NCBI GenBank assembly: GCA_023228045.1
Contig: JALOBY010000002.1
Coordinates: forward strand, 33,522 to 97,521
DNA length: 64,000 nucleotides
Source of the DNA: Endomicrobiales bacterium
Lineage (GTDB): Bacteria > Elusimicrobiota > Endomicrobiia > Endomicrobiales > JALOBY01
Direction of reading: 5' to 3'
Position numbers and translations under genes: made by a program. A model generated the notes under the pieces. It did not search any database, was not told where the DNA came from, and worked only from the letters and a program-made list of their open reading frames with translations. The number at the start of each line of letters is the position of its first letter. Within the stretch, counting starts at the first letter, position 1. Shown here piece after piece: positions 42,358 to 49,630 of this stretch.

Positions 42358-44982
42358 ATGAAAACAGATGAAATTAGAAAAAAATACCTGGATTACTTTG
42401 TAAAAAAAGGCGCAACCATTGTAAAGTCCGACTCAATTATTCCAACGGGCGATAACAGCTTGCTTTTTACATCGGCTGGTATGGTACAGTTTAAAAAACA
42501 TTTTCTTGGGCAAAGTAAAGACAAATTTACAAGCGCAATCTCGTGCCAAAAATGCTTTAGAACCTCTGATATAGAAAATGTCGGCAACACAAACCGCCAC
42601 CTTACTTTTTTTGAAATGCTCGGTAATTTCTCATTTGGCGATTACTTCAAAAAAGAAGCAATAAGCTGGGCATGGCACTTTCTTACCAGTGAAATGGGCA
42701 TACCACAAGAAATTCTTTTTCCCACAATTTATAAAGATGATAATGAAGCGGCAGAAATTTGGAAGAGTGTTGCCCCAAACGCAACAATTACAAAAATGGG
42801 TGAAGATACAAATTTCTGGAATATGGGGCCCACAGGGCCGTGCGGTCCATGTTCAGAAATTTTAATTGACTTAGGCCCGGAAATGGGTTGCGGCAAGCCG
42901 ACATGTGGCCCGGCATGCGACTGCAACCGCTATCTTGAAGTGTGGAACCTGGTTTTCACACAGTTTGACCGCCAAGCAGACGGCTCACTAAAAAATCTGC
43001 CAAAGAAAAATATAGACACAGGAATGGGGCTTGAACGGCTTTGCGCCTTAGTTAATGGCAAAAAAAATGTATTTGAAACCGATCTTTTTCTGCCCCTGAT
43101 AGAAAAACTCAGGGAACTTACAAATACCGAAATAAATAAGAAAACATTGCCCAAACTGCGTATGATGGCAGACCACGCAAGAGCAGTTGTGCTATTGATT
43201 TGCGATGGGGTACTACCGTCAAATGAAGGTCGCGGATATGTATTGCGCAGAATACTGCGCCGTGCTGTGCGCCAGGGTCGTCTATTTGGAATTAACGAGC
43301 CATTTCTTTACAAAATGGTTGATACAGTTTTCTCACTTATGGGCAACGCATACCCTGAACTTAACGAACGAAAGGAAAACATTGCAACCATTGTCAAAAT
43401 GGAAGAAGAAAAGTTTTTTACAACTCTGGATTCTGGAATAAAAATATTAGACGAGGCAATAAAGAAGTACAAAACAAAAAAAATCAATACGCTTGATGGC
43501 GCAGAAGTATTTCGCCTATACGACACTTATGGCTTTCCGCTTGAACTAACCAAAGAAATTGCCGATGAAAACGATCTTTTAATTGACGAAATAGCTTTTT
43601 TAACCGCACAAAAGAATGCTCAGGAAATGTCTCGCGCGGCATGGAGCGGCTCGGGTGAAAAAGATACAACATTTTACTCTTCAATAAACAAAGAACTCGG
43701 AGACAGCGAATTTGTTGGTTACGACCAAAACGAAATTTCCAACGCAAAAATTCTGAAAATTATTAAAGATGGAAAAGTTGTTTCTATATTGCAACAAGGC
43801 GAAAGTGCGGAAGTAGTTTTAGATAAAACTCCTTTTTACGCTGAAAGCGGCGGCCAGGCAGGTGACAGCGGTGAAATTTCGTCAAAAGATTTTATATTGC
43901 AAGTTACAAACACAATAAAACCGACAGGCGGCCTTATTGTGCACAAAGTGCTCTCAATTAAGGGTTCTGCTTCAGCATTATCTATTGTAAATGTAAAAAT
44001 AAATGAGAAGTTACGCATTGATACTTCTCGCCATCACACGGCAACTCACTTATTGCATAAAGCTTTGCGTAGCGTGCTTGGCACCCATGTAACACAGGCC
44101 GGCTCGCTTGTTACTCCTGAGAGTTTGCGTTTTGACTTTGCGCATTTTTCGGCATTAAAACCACAGGAATTAAAATTTGTAGAAGACATTGCAAACGAAG
44201 CAGTTTTAGCGGCCTTACCTGTTACCTGTACGCAACAAAGCATTGCGGAGGCAAGAAAAGCAGGCGCAATGGCACTTTTTGGCGAAAAATATGGCGAAAC
44301 CGTGCGAATGGTTAGTGTTGGCAAATCAGTGCAAAATGCTTTCTCCATTGAGCTTTGCGGCGGAACTCATGTAAAAAACACAGGTGAAATCGGACTTATC
44401 AAAATAACCTCCGAATACTCTGTTTCGTCCGGAACAAGAAGAATTGAAGCAATTGCAGGCACTGCAACACTTGAGTATTTACGCCGTAAAGATAGCACTA
44501 TAGAAAGTGTTTCAGCTCTTTTAAAAACCCCTGCTGAGCAATTAACTCAGAAGGTAGAAAAAATACTTACACAAACTAAAGACCTTGAAAAACAAGTTTC
44601 AAAACTGAAAGCTCAAATAGCATCTGGGTCAGGCAGTAGCGACACTTCAAAAATAGTTGAAGCCAGAGGAATAAAAATTGTCGCATGCAGTTACGAAGAT
44701 TTAGACGATCAATCGTTGCGTATGGCACTTGAAAAGTTAAAAGAAAAAATAACGGATGGTGTTGCGATTGCACTTAATGTTACCGAAGGTAAAGTTGGCT
44801 TTATGGTACTTGCCACAAAAGCGGCTCAAGATGGTGGTTTTAGCGCGGGAAAAGTTGCTAAAAATATTTCTGCTATACTTGGCGGTGCAGGCGGGGGCAA
44901 ACCCGACTTTGCTCAAGGCGGAGGAAAAGATACTTCAAAAATTTCAGAGGTGTTAAACAAACTTGCGGAGACAATACAATGA
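42358..44982 (+). CDS. alaS: Alanyl-tRNA synthetase
   Basis: 874 residues, standard. Aminoacylation core: EIRKKYLDYFVKKGATIVKS, SLLFTSAGMVQFK, the RTSDIENVGNTNRHLTFFEMLGNFSFGDYFKKEAI class II block, WNMGPTGPCGPCSEI. Editing domain: HHTATHLLHKAL (HxxxH) and the CGGTHVKNTGEIG zinc ligand. C-terminal C-Ala domain ending GGAGGGKPDFAQGGGKD. One insert (GCGKPTCGPACDCNRYLE) between motifs 2 and 3 carries four Cys residues. Overlaps the ACT protein gene by four bases. Confidence 0.97.
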   Translation: MKTDEIRKKYLDYFVKKGATIVKSDSIIPTGDNSLLFTSAGMVQFKKHFLGQSKDKFTSAISCQKCFRTSDIENVGNTNRHLTFFEMLGNFSFGDYFKKEAISWAWHFLTSEMGIPQEILFPTIYKDDNEAAEIWKSVAPNATITKMGEDTNFWNMGPTGPCGPCSEILIDLGPEMGCGKPTCGPACDCNRYLEVWNLVFTQFDRQADGSLKNLPKKNIDTGMGLERLCALVNGKKNVFETDLFLPLIEKLRELTNTEINKKTLPKLRMMADHARAVVLLICDGVLPSNEGRGYVLRRILRRAVRQGRLFGINEPFLYKMVDTVFSLMGNAYPELNERKENIATIVKMEEEKFFTTLDSGIKILDEAIKKYKTKKINTLDGAEVFRLYDTYGFPLELTKEIADENDLLIDEIAFLTAQKNAQEMSRAAWSGSGEKDTTFYSSINKELGDSEFVGYDQNEISNAKILKIIKDGKVVSILQQGESAEVVLDKTPFYAESGGQAGDSGEISSKDFILQVTNTIKPTGGLIVHKVLSIKGSASALSIVNVKINEKLRIDTSRHHTATHLLHKALRSVLGTHVTQAGSLVTPESLRFDFAHFSALKPQELKFVEDIANEAVLAALPVTCTQQSIAEARKAGAMALFGEKYGETVRMVSVGKSVQNAFSIELCGGTHVKNTGEIGLIKITSEYSVSSGTRRIEAIAGTATLEYLRRKDSTIESVSALLKTPAEQLTQKVEKILTQTKDLEKQVSKLKAQIASGSGSSDTSKIVEARGIKIVACSYEDLDDQSLRMALEKLKEKITDGVAIALNVTEGKVGFMVLATKAAQDGGFSAGKVAKNISAILGGAGGGKPDFAQGGGKDTSKISEVLNKLAETIQ

Positions 44983-45509
44983 GCAAATACTTGGCATTAT
45001 CTTTTATCGGAAAAGACCGCCCGGGAATCGTTGCGGCAGTTTCAAAAGCGCTTTTTGATGCGGGATGTAATTTAGAAGAATCATCAATGACAAAATTACG
45101 AAATGAATTTGCCATGATTTTAATAGTTCGTCTTGGCACCTCTAACTCATTTTTGGCACTCAAAAAAACAATTGAGGCAACTGCAAAAAAAAATGCTTTA
45201 TCAGTTTTAGTGCGTGACATCTCAAAAGAACCAGTTAATACAAAAACTCAAAAAGGCAAGAAATATATCATAACCGTTTATGGCGCCGACAAACCCGGCA
45301 TTGTTTATGCCACAAGCGCGTACTTAGCAAAAAACAAGTTCAACATTACAGATGTACAAACAACCCTTAGTGCTAAGGCGTATGTTATGTTTATAGAAAT
45401 TTTACTTCCAGTTGCAAAAGAGAAAAAAATGCTTGCCGATATTCCTAAAGTGGCAAAAAAGCTTGGGGTAACCATAAGTGCACATCAGGCAGAAGAACCA
45501 GAACTTTAA
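44979..45509 (+). CDS. Two-ACT-domain regulatory protein (GcvR-like)
   Basis: 176 residues. Two ACT domains: residues about 3-85 (LSFIGKDRPGIVAAVSKALFDAGCNLEESSM) and about 92-170 (VYGADKPGIVYATSAYLAKNKFNITDVQT). The DRPGI/DKPGI turns are the usual ligand sites. Proteins of this build include GcvR, which binds amino acids and modulates GcvA, and ACT proteins of unknown role. Position next to alaS and def gives no strong hint. Confidence 0.8.
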   Translation: MSKYLALSFIGKDRPGIVAAVSKALFDAGCNLEESSMTKLRNEFAMILIVRLGTSNSFLALKKTIEATAKKNALSVLVRDISKEPVNTKTQKGKKYIITVYGADKPGIVYATSAYLAKNKFNITDVQTTLSAKAYVMFIEILLPVAKEKKMLADIPKVAKKLGVTISAHQAEEPEL

Positions 45510-46030
45510 TGCGCATATTTATGCAAAAAATATTAACAATTCCTGACCCTATACTTAAAACTCCGTCTATTGCGATAAATGAGTTTACGCAACAAACATA
45601 CAAAGTTATTGACAAATTAGCGCAAACCATGCGGGCAAACACTGGTTGCGTTGGCATTGCGGCTCCGCAAATTGGCGAGCTCACAAGAATTATTGTTGTA
45701 GATGTTTCACTATATCGCAAAAGCGTTCCAAACCGCGGTTTTAGCGTTTTAGTTAACCCAAAAATTATAAAATCAGAGGGCAGGCGTTTTGGCAGAGAGG
45801 GGTGTTTAAGCGTACCGGAACTAACTGGAAATGTTTGGCGCTCCGATAAAATTGAAGTTGAAGCGCATGATGAAAACAATAAAAAAATCAGCTTTACCGC
45901 ACAGGGTTTTGAAGCGGTAGTTTTTCAGCATGAAATAGACCATTTAGATGGCCTGCTTTTCTTAGATAGGGTTGCTTCGGTTAAAACTGATATTTTTAGA
46001 AGAAAAAATATTGTAATAAATCACAATTAA
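45509..46030 (+). CDS. def: Peptide deformylase
   Basis: 173 residues (169 if ATG 45521 is used). All three PDF motifs are present: GCVGIAAPQIGE (motif I), REGCLSVPE (motif II, metal Cys), VVFQHEIDHLDGLLF (motif III, HExxH metal site). It removes the formyl group from nascent proteins. The first ATG overlaps the previous stop (TAATG), suggesting coupling; the second gives MQKILTIPDPIL, which matches the family N-terminus better. It is the last backbone gene before the tRNA-Arg island. Confidence 0.95.
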   Translation: MRIFMQKILTIPDPILKTPSIAINEFTQQTYKVIDKLAQTMRANTGCVGIAAPQIGELTRIIVVDVSLYRKSVPNRGFSVLVNPKIIKSEGRRFGREGCLSVPELTGNVWRSDKIEVEAHDENNKKISFTAQGFEAVVFQHEIDHLDGLLFLDRVASVKTDIFRRKNIVINHN

Positions 46031-46139
46031 CTGGTCATTGAAAATAAATTGTTTTAGCGTTGTTATGTCTTACTGTTGTCATTCCAAATGAAAGGAATCA
46101 GCCCGAGGCTGACCCCGCCAAAGGCGGGGAAATCAATAA
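46031..46139. repeat. Palindromic intergenic element between def and the island's left edge
   Basis: TTGTCATTCC...GGAATC and the hairpin CCCCGCCAAAGGCGGGG (about 46113-46129) lie in the gap. The wording TGTCATTCC resembles dispersed intergenic elements; a related piece (TTATTCCTGCTCCCG...CGGGGATGATAA) occurs before metK at about 1510-1564. No gene is seen. Confidence 0.4.
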
Positions 46140-46180
46140 ATGCGCCCGTAGTTCAATTGGATAGAGCACTGGCCTCCGAA
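46140..46180 (+). repeat. attL: 5' half of tRNA-Arg left by integration
   Basis: Starts ATGCGCCCGTAGTTCAATTG and runs to CCTCCGAA, identical to 51550-51590. The following bases (CACGATTTTACC) do not continue the anticodon stem, so this is a non-functional tRNA fragment and marks the left end of the island. Confidence 0.9.
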
Positions 46181-46269
46181 CACGATTTTACCTCGACGAT
46201 ATAATCGATCTATTGACGGAAATGCTTACATAGCGTTTGCCAGGGTTTTATAGTGTTTTACATTAAAGT

Positions 46270-46288
46270 GGTCACAAATCGGTCACAA
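46270..46288. promoter_or_regulatory. Paired GGTCACAA repeats near the left end (possible integrase arm sites)
   Basis: GGTCACAA occurs at 46270-46277 and 46281-46288, start points 11 bp apart. The same octamer pair with the same 11-bp step occurs near the right end at 51466-51473 and 51477-51484. This mirrored spacing suggests arm-type integrase binding sites or ancestral end duplication. Confidence 0.4.
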
Positions 46289-46307
46289 GTTAATGAGCGA
46301 ACCAGGC

Positions 46308-46362
46308 TTGACAAGTACAGCTAAATCCCATATAATAGACACAAATCCCATATAATGGACAC
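46308..46362 (+). promoter_or_regulatory. Consensus promoter of the MNT gene overlapped by a 20-bp direct repeat (operator)
   Basis: TTGACA (46308-46313), a 17-base spacer and TATAAT (46331-46336) form a perfect consensus promoter. A 20-bp unit beginning AAATCCCATATAAT occurs twice in tandem, 46323-46342 and 46343-46362, differing at one base. The repeat covers the -10 and the likely transcription start and ends three bases before ATG 46365. Binding by the winged-helix part of the encoded protein would repress the operon; that is inference. Confidence 0.6.
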
Positions 46363-46364
46363 TT

Positions 46365-46898
46365 ATGAAAAAGAATATACTCTTCTTTACCAACCATCAA
46401 AAGGTTCTCGCCTTTCTGCTCTCGCATCCTTCCGAGCAGTTTTATGACCGTCAGATAGCTAACCTGGCTAAGATGAGTCGTTCGGGAACGAATCGCGCGC
46501 TTATAGAGCTTGCGAAGGTTGGTCTCATTGAAAAGAGTAATCGGGGCAGAATGAATTACTATAGCGTCAATGCTGGATCCGCCTTAATTAAACAATTGAA
46601 AACCGTGTTAACGCTTTCAGAATTGGATAATTTAATAGAAGATATCAAACCCTATGCCAGGCAAATTATCCTATTTGGAAGCGCTGCTAAAGGTGAAAAC
46701 AGGAAAGAAAGCGATTATGACTTGTTCGTCTTAACCAGCGAGAAGGATAAGGTTAATGAGATACTGTTAAAGAGCGGTATGCGTGAAAACATTCAGCCAA
46801 TAATAGTGACACCGAACGATTGGATAAAAACAAAAAAGACAAATGCGGTATTTTATAAGGAAGTACTTAGCGGAAACATCCTATGGGAAAAGCAGTAA
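46365..46898 (+). CDS. MNT-type nucleotidyltransferase with N-terminal winged helix (HEPN/MNT module)
   Basis: 177 residues. Residues about 1-70 form a winged helix-turn-helix (LSHPSEQFYDRQIANLAKMSRSGTNRALIELAKVGLIEKS-type). Residues about 95-177 are a minimal nucleotidyltransferase with the catalytic motif LFGSAAKGENRKESDYDLFV (GSx-DxD). In type VII HEPN/MNT systems the MNT protein AMPylates or otherwise silences the HEPN toxin encoded next to it, and here a HEPN gene overlaps its end by 16 bases. The partner is broken (next entry), so this may be an orphan antitoxin. The N-terminal DNA-binding domain suggests it also controls its own promoter. Confidence 0.8.
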   Translation: MKKNILFFTNHQKVLAFLLSHPSEQFYDRQIANLAKMSRSGTNRALIELAKVGLIEKSNRGRMNYYSVNAGSALIKQLKTVLTLSELDNLIEDIKPYARQIILFGSAAKGENRKESDYDLFVLTSEKDKVNEILLKSGMRENIQPIIVTPNDWIKTKKTNAVFYKEVLSGNILWEKQ

Positions 46899-47355
46899 AT
46901 TTAGACTTCCAAGCAGGCCTTGAACGAAAAAGAATAGTTCATTTTCCAGATGCTGTTAAGCTGGTGAAAGATGAACTCGCTGCTTCCTTGCAGGATTTGG
47001 ATGAAGCAGTTGACCGTTTCAAGAACAAAAAATACAAGTACGCCACTATAACCGCATACTATGCAATGTTTCATTAACCGCATACTATGCAATGTTTCAT
47101 TGTGCCCGGGCTTTAATCTATTCGGCAGGGTACAGGGAGAAAAGTCACTATTATCTACTGGTTGCATTGCGCGCGCTATTCGTAGGGCCTAAAATGCTTG
47201 ATGAAAAACTAATAGTGGAATTCCATGAAGCCATGGCACTTAGAGAGGGAGCTGATTATCATTCTGAGTTTTCCAAAGAAGGCGCAGAATCTGTAATAGA
47301 ATCAGCTCGTGAAATGCTAAAGAAATCGAAGAACATTTTACATAAAGATATTTGA
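46883..47355 (+). pseudogene. HEPN-domain protein interrupted by a 26-bp tandem duplication
   Basis: The reading frame from ATG 46883 reads ...KYKYATITAYYAMFH and stops at 47075. The bases at 47049-47074 are repeated exactly at 47075-47100; because 26 is not a multiple of three the frame is lost. Removing one copy joins AYYAMFH directly to CARALIYSAGYREKSHYYLL and gives an intact protein of about 148 residues ending at 47355. That joined sequence matches the HEPN pattern (AYYAMFHxARALLxSxGYREKSH), and REGADYH further on fits an Rx5H ribonuclease-type motif. Without repair the product is truncated at 64 residues. An alternative is reading from ATG 47092, giving only the second half. Confidence 0.85.
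47049..47100 (+). repeat. 26-bp perfect tandem duplication inside the HEPN gene
   Basis: Unit TAACCGCATACTATGCAATG plus TTTCAT (47049-47074), copied base for base at 47075-47100. The first base of the second copy creates an in-frame TAA at 47075-47077. Being perfect, it is either recent or a slippage-reversible switch. Confidence 0.95.
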
Positions 47356-47502
47356 ATTCCAAAGTAAAGAATGGGTGCTTCCCGAGCCAACATACGAAGA
47401 AGCAGGAAGAGGATGTGCAAAAAGGTCAAGAAAGATGGGTCGGAGAAAAACTTTCCACAAACCAGCAAAAGATATTAAAATTAATTGCCCATGAAGAATA
47501 AG
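47356..47502 (+). pseudogene. Decayed C-terminal fragment of an AlbA/AAA_4-type DNA-binding protein
   Basis: Two pieces in different frames. The first reads FEFQSKEWVLPEPTYEEAGR, like the LPxPxFEExGG element near the end of AlbA_2/AAA_4 (Schlafen-like) putative DNA-binding proteins; the second, about 47412-47502, reads EEDVQKGQERWVGEKLSTNQ then QKILKLIAHEE, like their WxEKLxxNQxKIL winged-helix tail. The central part is missing and the frame changes. Only a remnant; the identification rests on short motifs. Confidence 0.4.
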
Positions 47503-47650
47503 TACCACTCCTTTGTTTTTTAGTGCCTAACAAGCATTTAAGTGCCTTCCTTTTCATTCAGATGTATCTTGCCTTTGATATTATTTATATATGCATCTAT
47601 AAGTATGGTAAGGGTATATTATAGTAAGCAATAATAAATATTACTTGTAT

Positions 47651-47700
47651 TTGACATTGTCGTGTATTTTGTATACACTTATCAACAAGTGCATACAAAA
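47651..47700 (+). promoter_or_regulatory. Promoter and palindromic operator of the AbiE operon
   Basis: TTGACA at 47651-47656 is followed by TATACA/TACACT-type -10 sequences at 47672-47679. Covering the -10 is an inverted repeat: TTTTGTATACACTT (47667-47680), spacer ATCAAC, and AAGTGCATACAAAA (47687-47700), with one mismatch in 14 bp. AbiEi proteins are known to repress their own operon by binding inverted repeats in the promoter. SD GGAG at 47706-47709 precedes ATG 47715. Confidence 0.65.
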
Positions 47701-47714
47701 TATACGGAGATAAG

Positions 47715-48317
47715 ATGTCGCCAAAAGTAAAGTCGCTTATTAAATTTATTCAACAAAAAGGCGGGGCAGCCAGGTTTTCGGCTATTCTTAAGGCTGGTTT
47801 TCATTCAGACTCAATTGCTATGCTCGTAGAAAGTGGCGAGGTGGAAAAGATTGGCAAAGGGCTTTACCAGCTTATCAGTAGTTTTCCTTCATCTCATCCA
47901 GATCTTATAACCGCATCACTTCAGGCGCCGAATGGGATAATATGCCTTATTTCAGCGCTTTCATTCCATGAAGCTACTGTTGAAATCCCAAAATATGTTA
48001 ATATTGCTATTCTTCGCGGAACTCGTGCAAATAAAATCGAATATCCTCCAGTAAGATATTATATGTTCTCCAGTAAAGCATGGTCGGCTGGTATCGATAC
48101 CCATGAGATAGACGGTCGTAAAATAAAAGTTTATAACCTTGCAAAAACAGTTGTTGATTGTTTTAAATTTAGGAACAAGATAGGTATAGATGTCGCAAGG
48201 GCGGCCCTTAAAACGGCTATAATTGACAAAAAAATTAGTCCTAATGATATTATGCATTTCGCAAAGATTTGCCGTGTAAACAGTATAATTCAGCCTATAT
48301 TGGAAGCAATGCTATGA
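47715..48317 (+). CDS. abiEi: AbiEi-type antitoxin/transcriptional repressor
   Basis: 200 residues. Residues about 1-60 are a winged helix-turn-helix (KVKSLIKFIQQKGGAARFSAILKAGFHSDSIAMLVESGEVEKIGKGLYQL), the usual AbiEi DNA-binding start with the YxL end. The rest matches the AbiEi C-terminal antitoxin domain (NGIICLISALSFHEAT, KIKVYNLAKTVVDCFKFRNKIG). In type IV systems it lowers toxin expression and helps neutralise AbiEii. Its stop overlaps the toxin start (ATGA). A palindromic operator precedes it. Confidence 0.85.
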   Translation: MSPKVKSLIKFIQQKGGAARFSAILKAGFHSDSIAMLVESGEVEKIGKGLYQLISSFPSSHPDLITASLQAPNGIICLISALSFHEATVEIPKYVNIAILRGTRANKIEYPPVRYYMFSSKAWSAGIDTHEIDGRKIKVYNLAKTVVDCFKFRNKIGIDVARAALKTAIIDKKISPNDIMHFAKICRVNSIIQPILEAML

Positions 48318-49231
48318 AAAAAGAAATAAAAAACTTACCAGCCTCTATTCGAGGTCAACTGATAAATAAAGCCAAGGAAACTAATAGACAAATCTCTGAA
48401 GTAATGCAGTATTATGCCATGGAGCGTTTTCTTTATAGATTCGGTCAATCCCAATATTCCAAAAAGTTTGTTCTAAAAGGTGCTTTAATGTTTACGGTTT
48501 GGCAGGTTCCGGACCGCAGAGCAACTCTTGACATAGATTTTTTGTCTCGACATGATAATCAGGTAGACAGCATTATTAAGGTGATAAAAGAAGTTTGCCG
48601 CGAAAAAGTAGTCAATGATGGATTGAAATTCGATCCTGAAACTGTCGTAGGGCATAAAATAAGGGAGAATGCCGATTATTCCGGAGTAAGAGTTAAATTT
48701 ATTGTTTTTCTAGAGCGTTCCAGAATATCCATGCAAATAGATGTAGGTTTTGGTGATATTGTTTATCCAAAACCAGTAAACATAGATTATCCGGCATTAT
48801 TGGATCTACCCGCTCCTCACCTCAAAGGGTATACTACTGAAAGCGTTATTGGTGAAAAATTTGAAGCTATGGTTAAACTTGACCTGCTAAATAGTCGAAT
48901 GAAAGATTTCTATGATATTTGGATTATGATCCGCCAGTTCAATTTTAAGGGCCAAGTATTGGCTGAAGCGCTGAGAGCTACTTTTACTCATCGCAAAACA
49001 ACCATGCCTGCGCATAAACCTATATTTGCAGAACAAATATATGATAATAATTCTGATAGGCAAATACTATGGGAAACATTTATAAATAAGTCGGGTATTA
49101 AGCATGTACCGGAAAAACTGTCTGCTATAGCTAAAGAAATTGAGGATTTTCTTATTCAGCCCTTGGACGCAATAAATAAAGGCCAAGAGTTTGATAAATC
49201 ATGGAAGGCTCCAGGGCCATGGCATAAGTAG
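48314..49231 (+). CDS. abiEii: AbiEii/AbiGii-family nucleotidyltransferase toxin
   Basis: 305 residues. ATG 48314 overlaps the antitoxin stop by four bases; an in-frame start 45 bp upstream lies inside abiEi and has no support. Seen: FVLKGALMFTVWQ and then RRATLDIDFL (the G-x and DxD nucleotidyltransferase motif), and EKFEAMVKLDLLNSRMKDFYDIW, the conserved K/N-R-KD-YD block of the family. Members transfer nucleotides to tRNA 3' ends and stop growth; AbiE pairs can give abortive phage immunity and stabilise mobile DNA. Both genes look intact. Confidence 0.87.
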   Translation: MKKEIKNLPASIRGQLINKAKETNRQISEVMQYYAMERFLYRFGQSQYSKKFVLKGALMFTVWQVPDRRATLDIDFLSRHDNQVDSIIKVIKEVCREKVVNDGLKFDPETVVGHKIRENADYSGVRVKFIVFLERSRISMQIDVGFGDIVYPKPVNIDYPALLDLPAPHLKGYTTESVIGEKFEAMVKLDLLNSRMKDFYDIWIMIRQFNFKGQVLAEALRATFTHRKTTMPAHKPIFAEQIYDNNSDRQILWETFINKSGIKHVPEKLSAIAKEIEDFLIQPLDAINKGQEFDKSWKAPGPWHK

Positions 49232-49413
49232 CTCATGAGCTATCCATTATGTTTGCCGCAAAACTATAGGACATTATTGGACATTGCCTTAGGACATTTT
49301 GCTGCAAATATGGGGCAAAACAATAGATAAGTGTTTGAGAATACGACGTAATCTATAGTTTGACGCAATCCGATGGGCCGGAACTTGTACATAACTCCTT
49401 TGCGATTTTATGA
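49232..49413. other. Non-coding part of the island after the AbiE pair
   Basis: GGACATT occurs three times within 49270-49300 (AGGACATTATTGGACATTGC then AGGACATT). No complete gene is seen. A frame before the FRG-like remnant reads RNLYITPLRFYDKIEK and stops; it may be a frameshifted earlier part of that remnant. Confidence 0.3.
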
Positions 49414-49545
49414 CAAAATCGAAAAATAATTCCGCCCAAAGCAGAACAAAAGAACTTTCTCAGAAAACTTGATTCAATGAACATTAATGCTTATACATTA
49501 TTTTCAACAGAAGAAAGTTTAATGAGTTCATTATCAAATAGATAA
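49414..49545 (+). pseudogene. C-terminal remnant of an FRG-domain protein
   Basis: A 43-codon open stretch with no start codon reads IIPPKAEQKNFLRKLDSMNI then NAYTLFSTEESLMSSLSNR. The pattern IPPK...L+KLDxMNINxxxLFxxxESL is what I know from the end of FRG-domain proteins, small proteins common in mobile DNA and anti-phage regions. The stop is 12 bp before the attC site, the usual spacing for an integron cassette gene. The N-terminal part is lost. Confidence 0.4.
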
Positions 49546-49557
49546 TTTATATTGCAT

Positions 49558-49617
49558 ATCTAACAAATCAATCCAGCTGACGCCGCTCTGCGGCGCAGCT
49601 GATTTCGGATGTTAGAC
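49558..49617 (+). other. Integron-type attC recombination site
   Basis: 60 bp with R'' ATCTAAC (RYYYAAC) at 49558-49564 and R' GTTAGAC (GTTRRRY) at 49611-49617. Between them are the complementary arms AATCAATCCAGCTGACGCCGC and GCGGCGCAGCTGATTTCGGAT, giving the imperfect hairpin with unpaired bases that the integron integrase recognises. It resembles attC sites of mobile class 1 cassettes in layout. It would be the 3' end of the cassette holding the FRG-like remnant. Confidence 0.8.
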
Positions 49618-49630
49618 AAAGGAAAGTACA

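Noticed and set aside
46323..46362. Tandem 20-bp repeat as a CRISPR seed
   Set aside because: The two units are adjacent with no spacer and lie on a promoter.
47092..47355. Second half of the HEPN gene as an independent small protein
   Set aside because: It lacks the first helix and any SD; the tandem duplication explains the break better.
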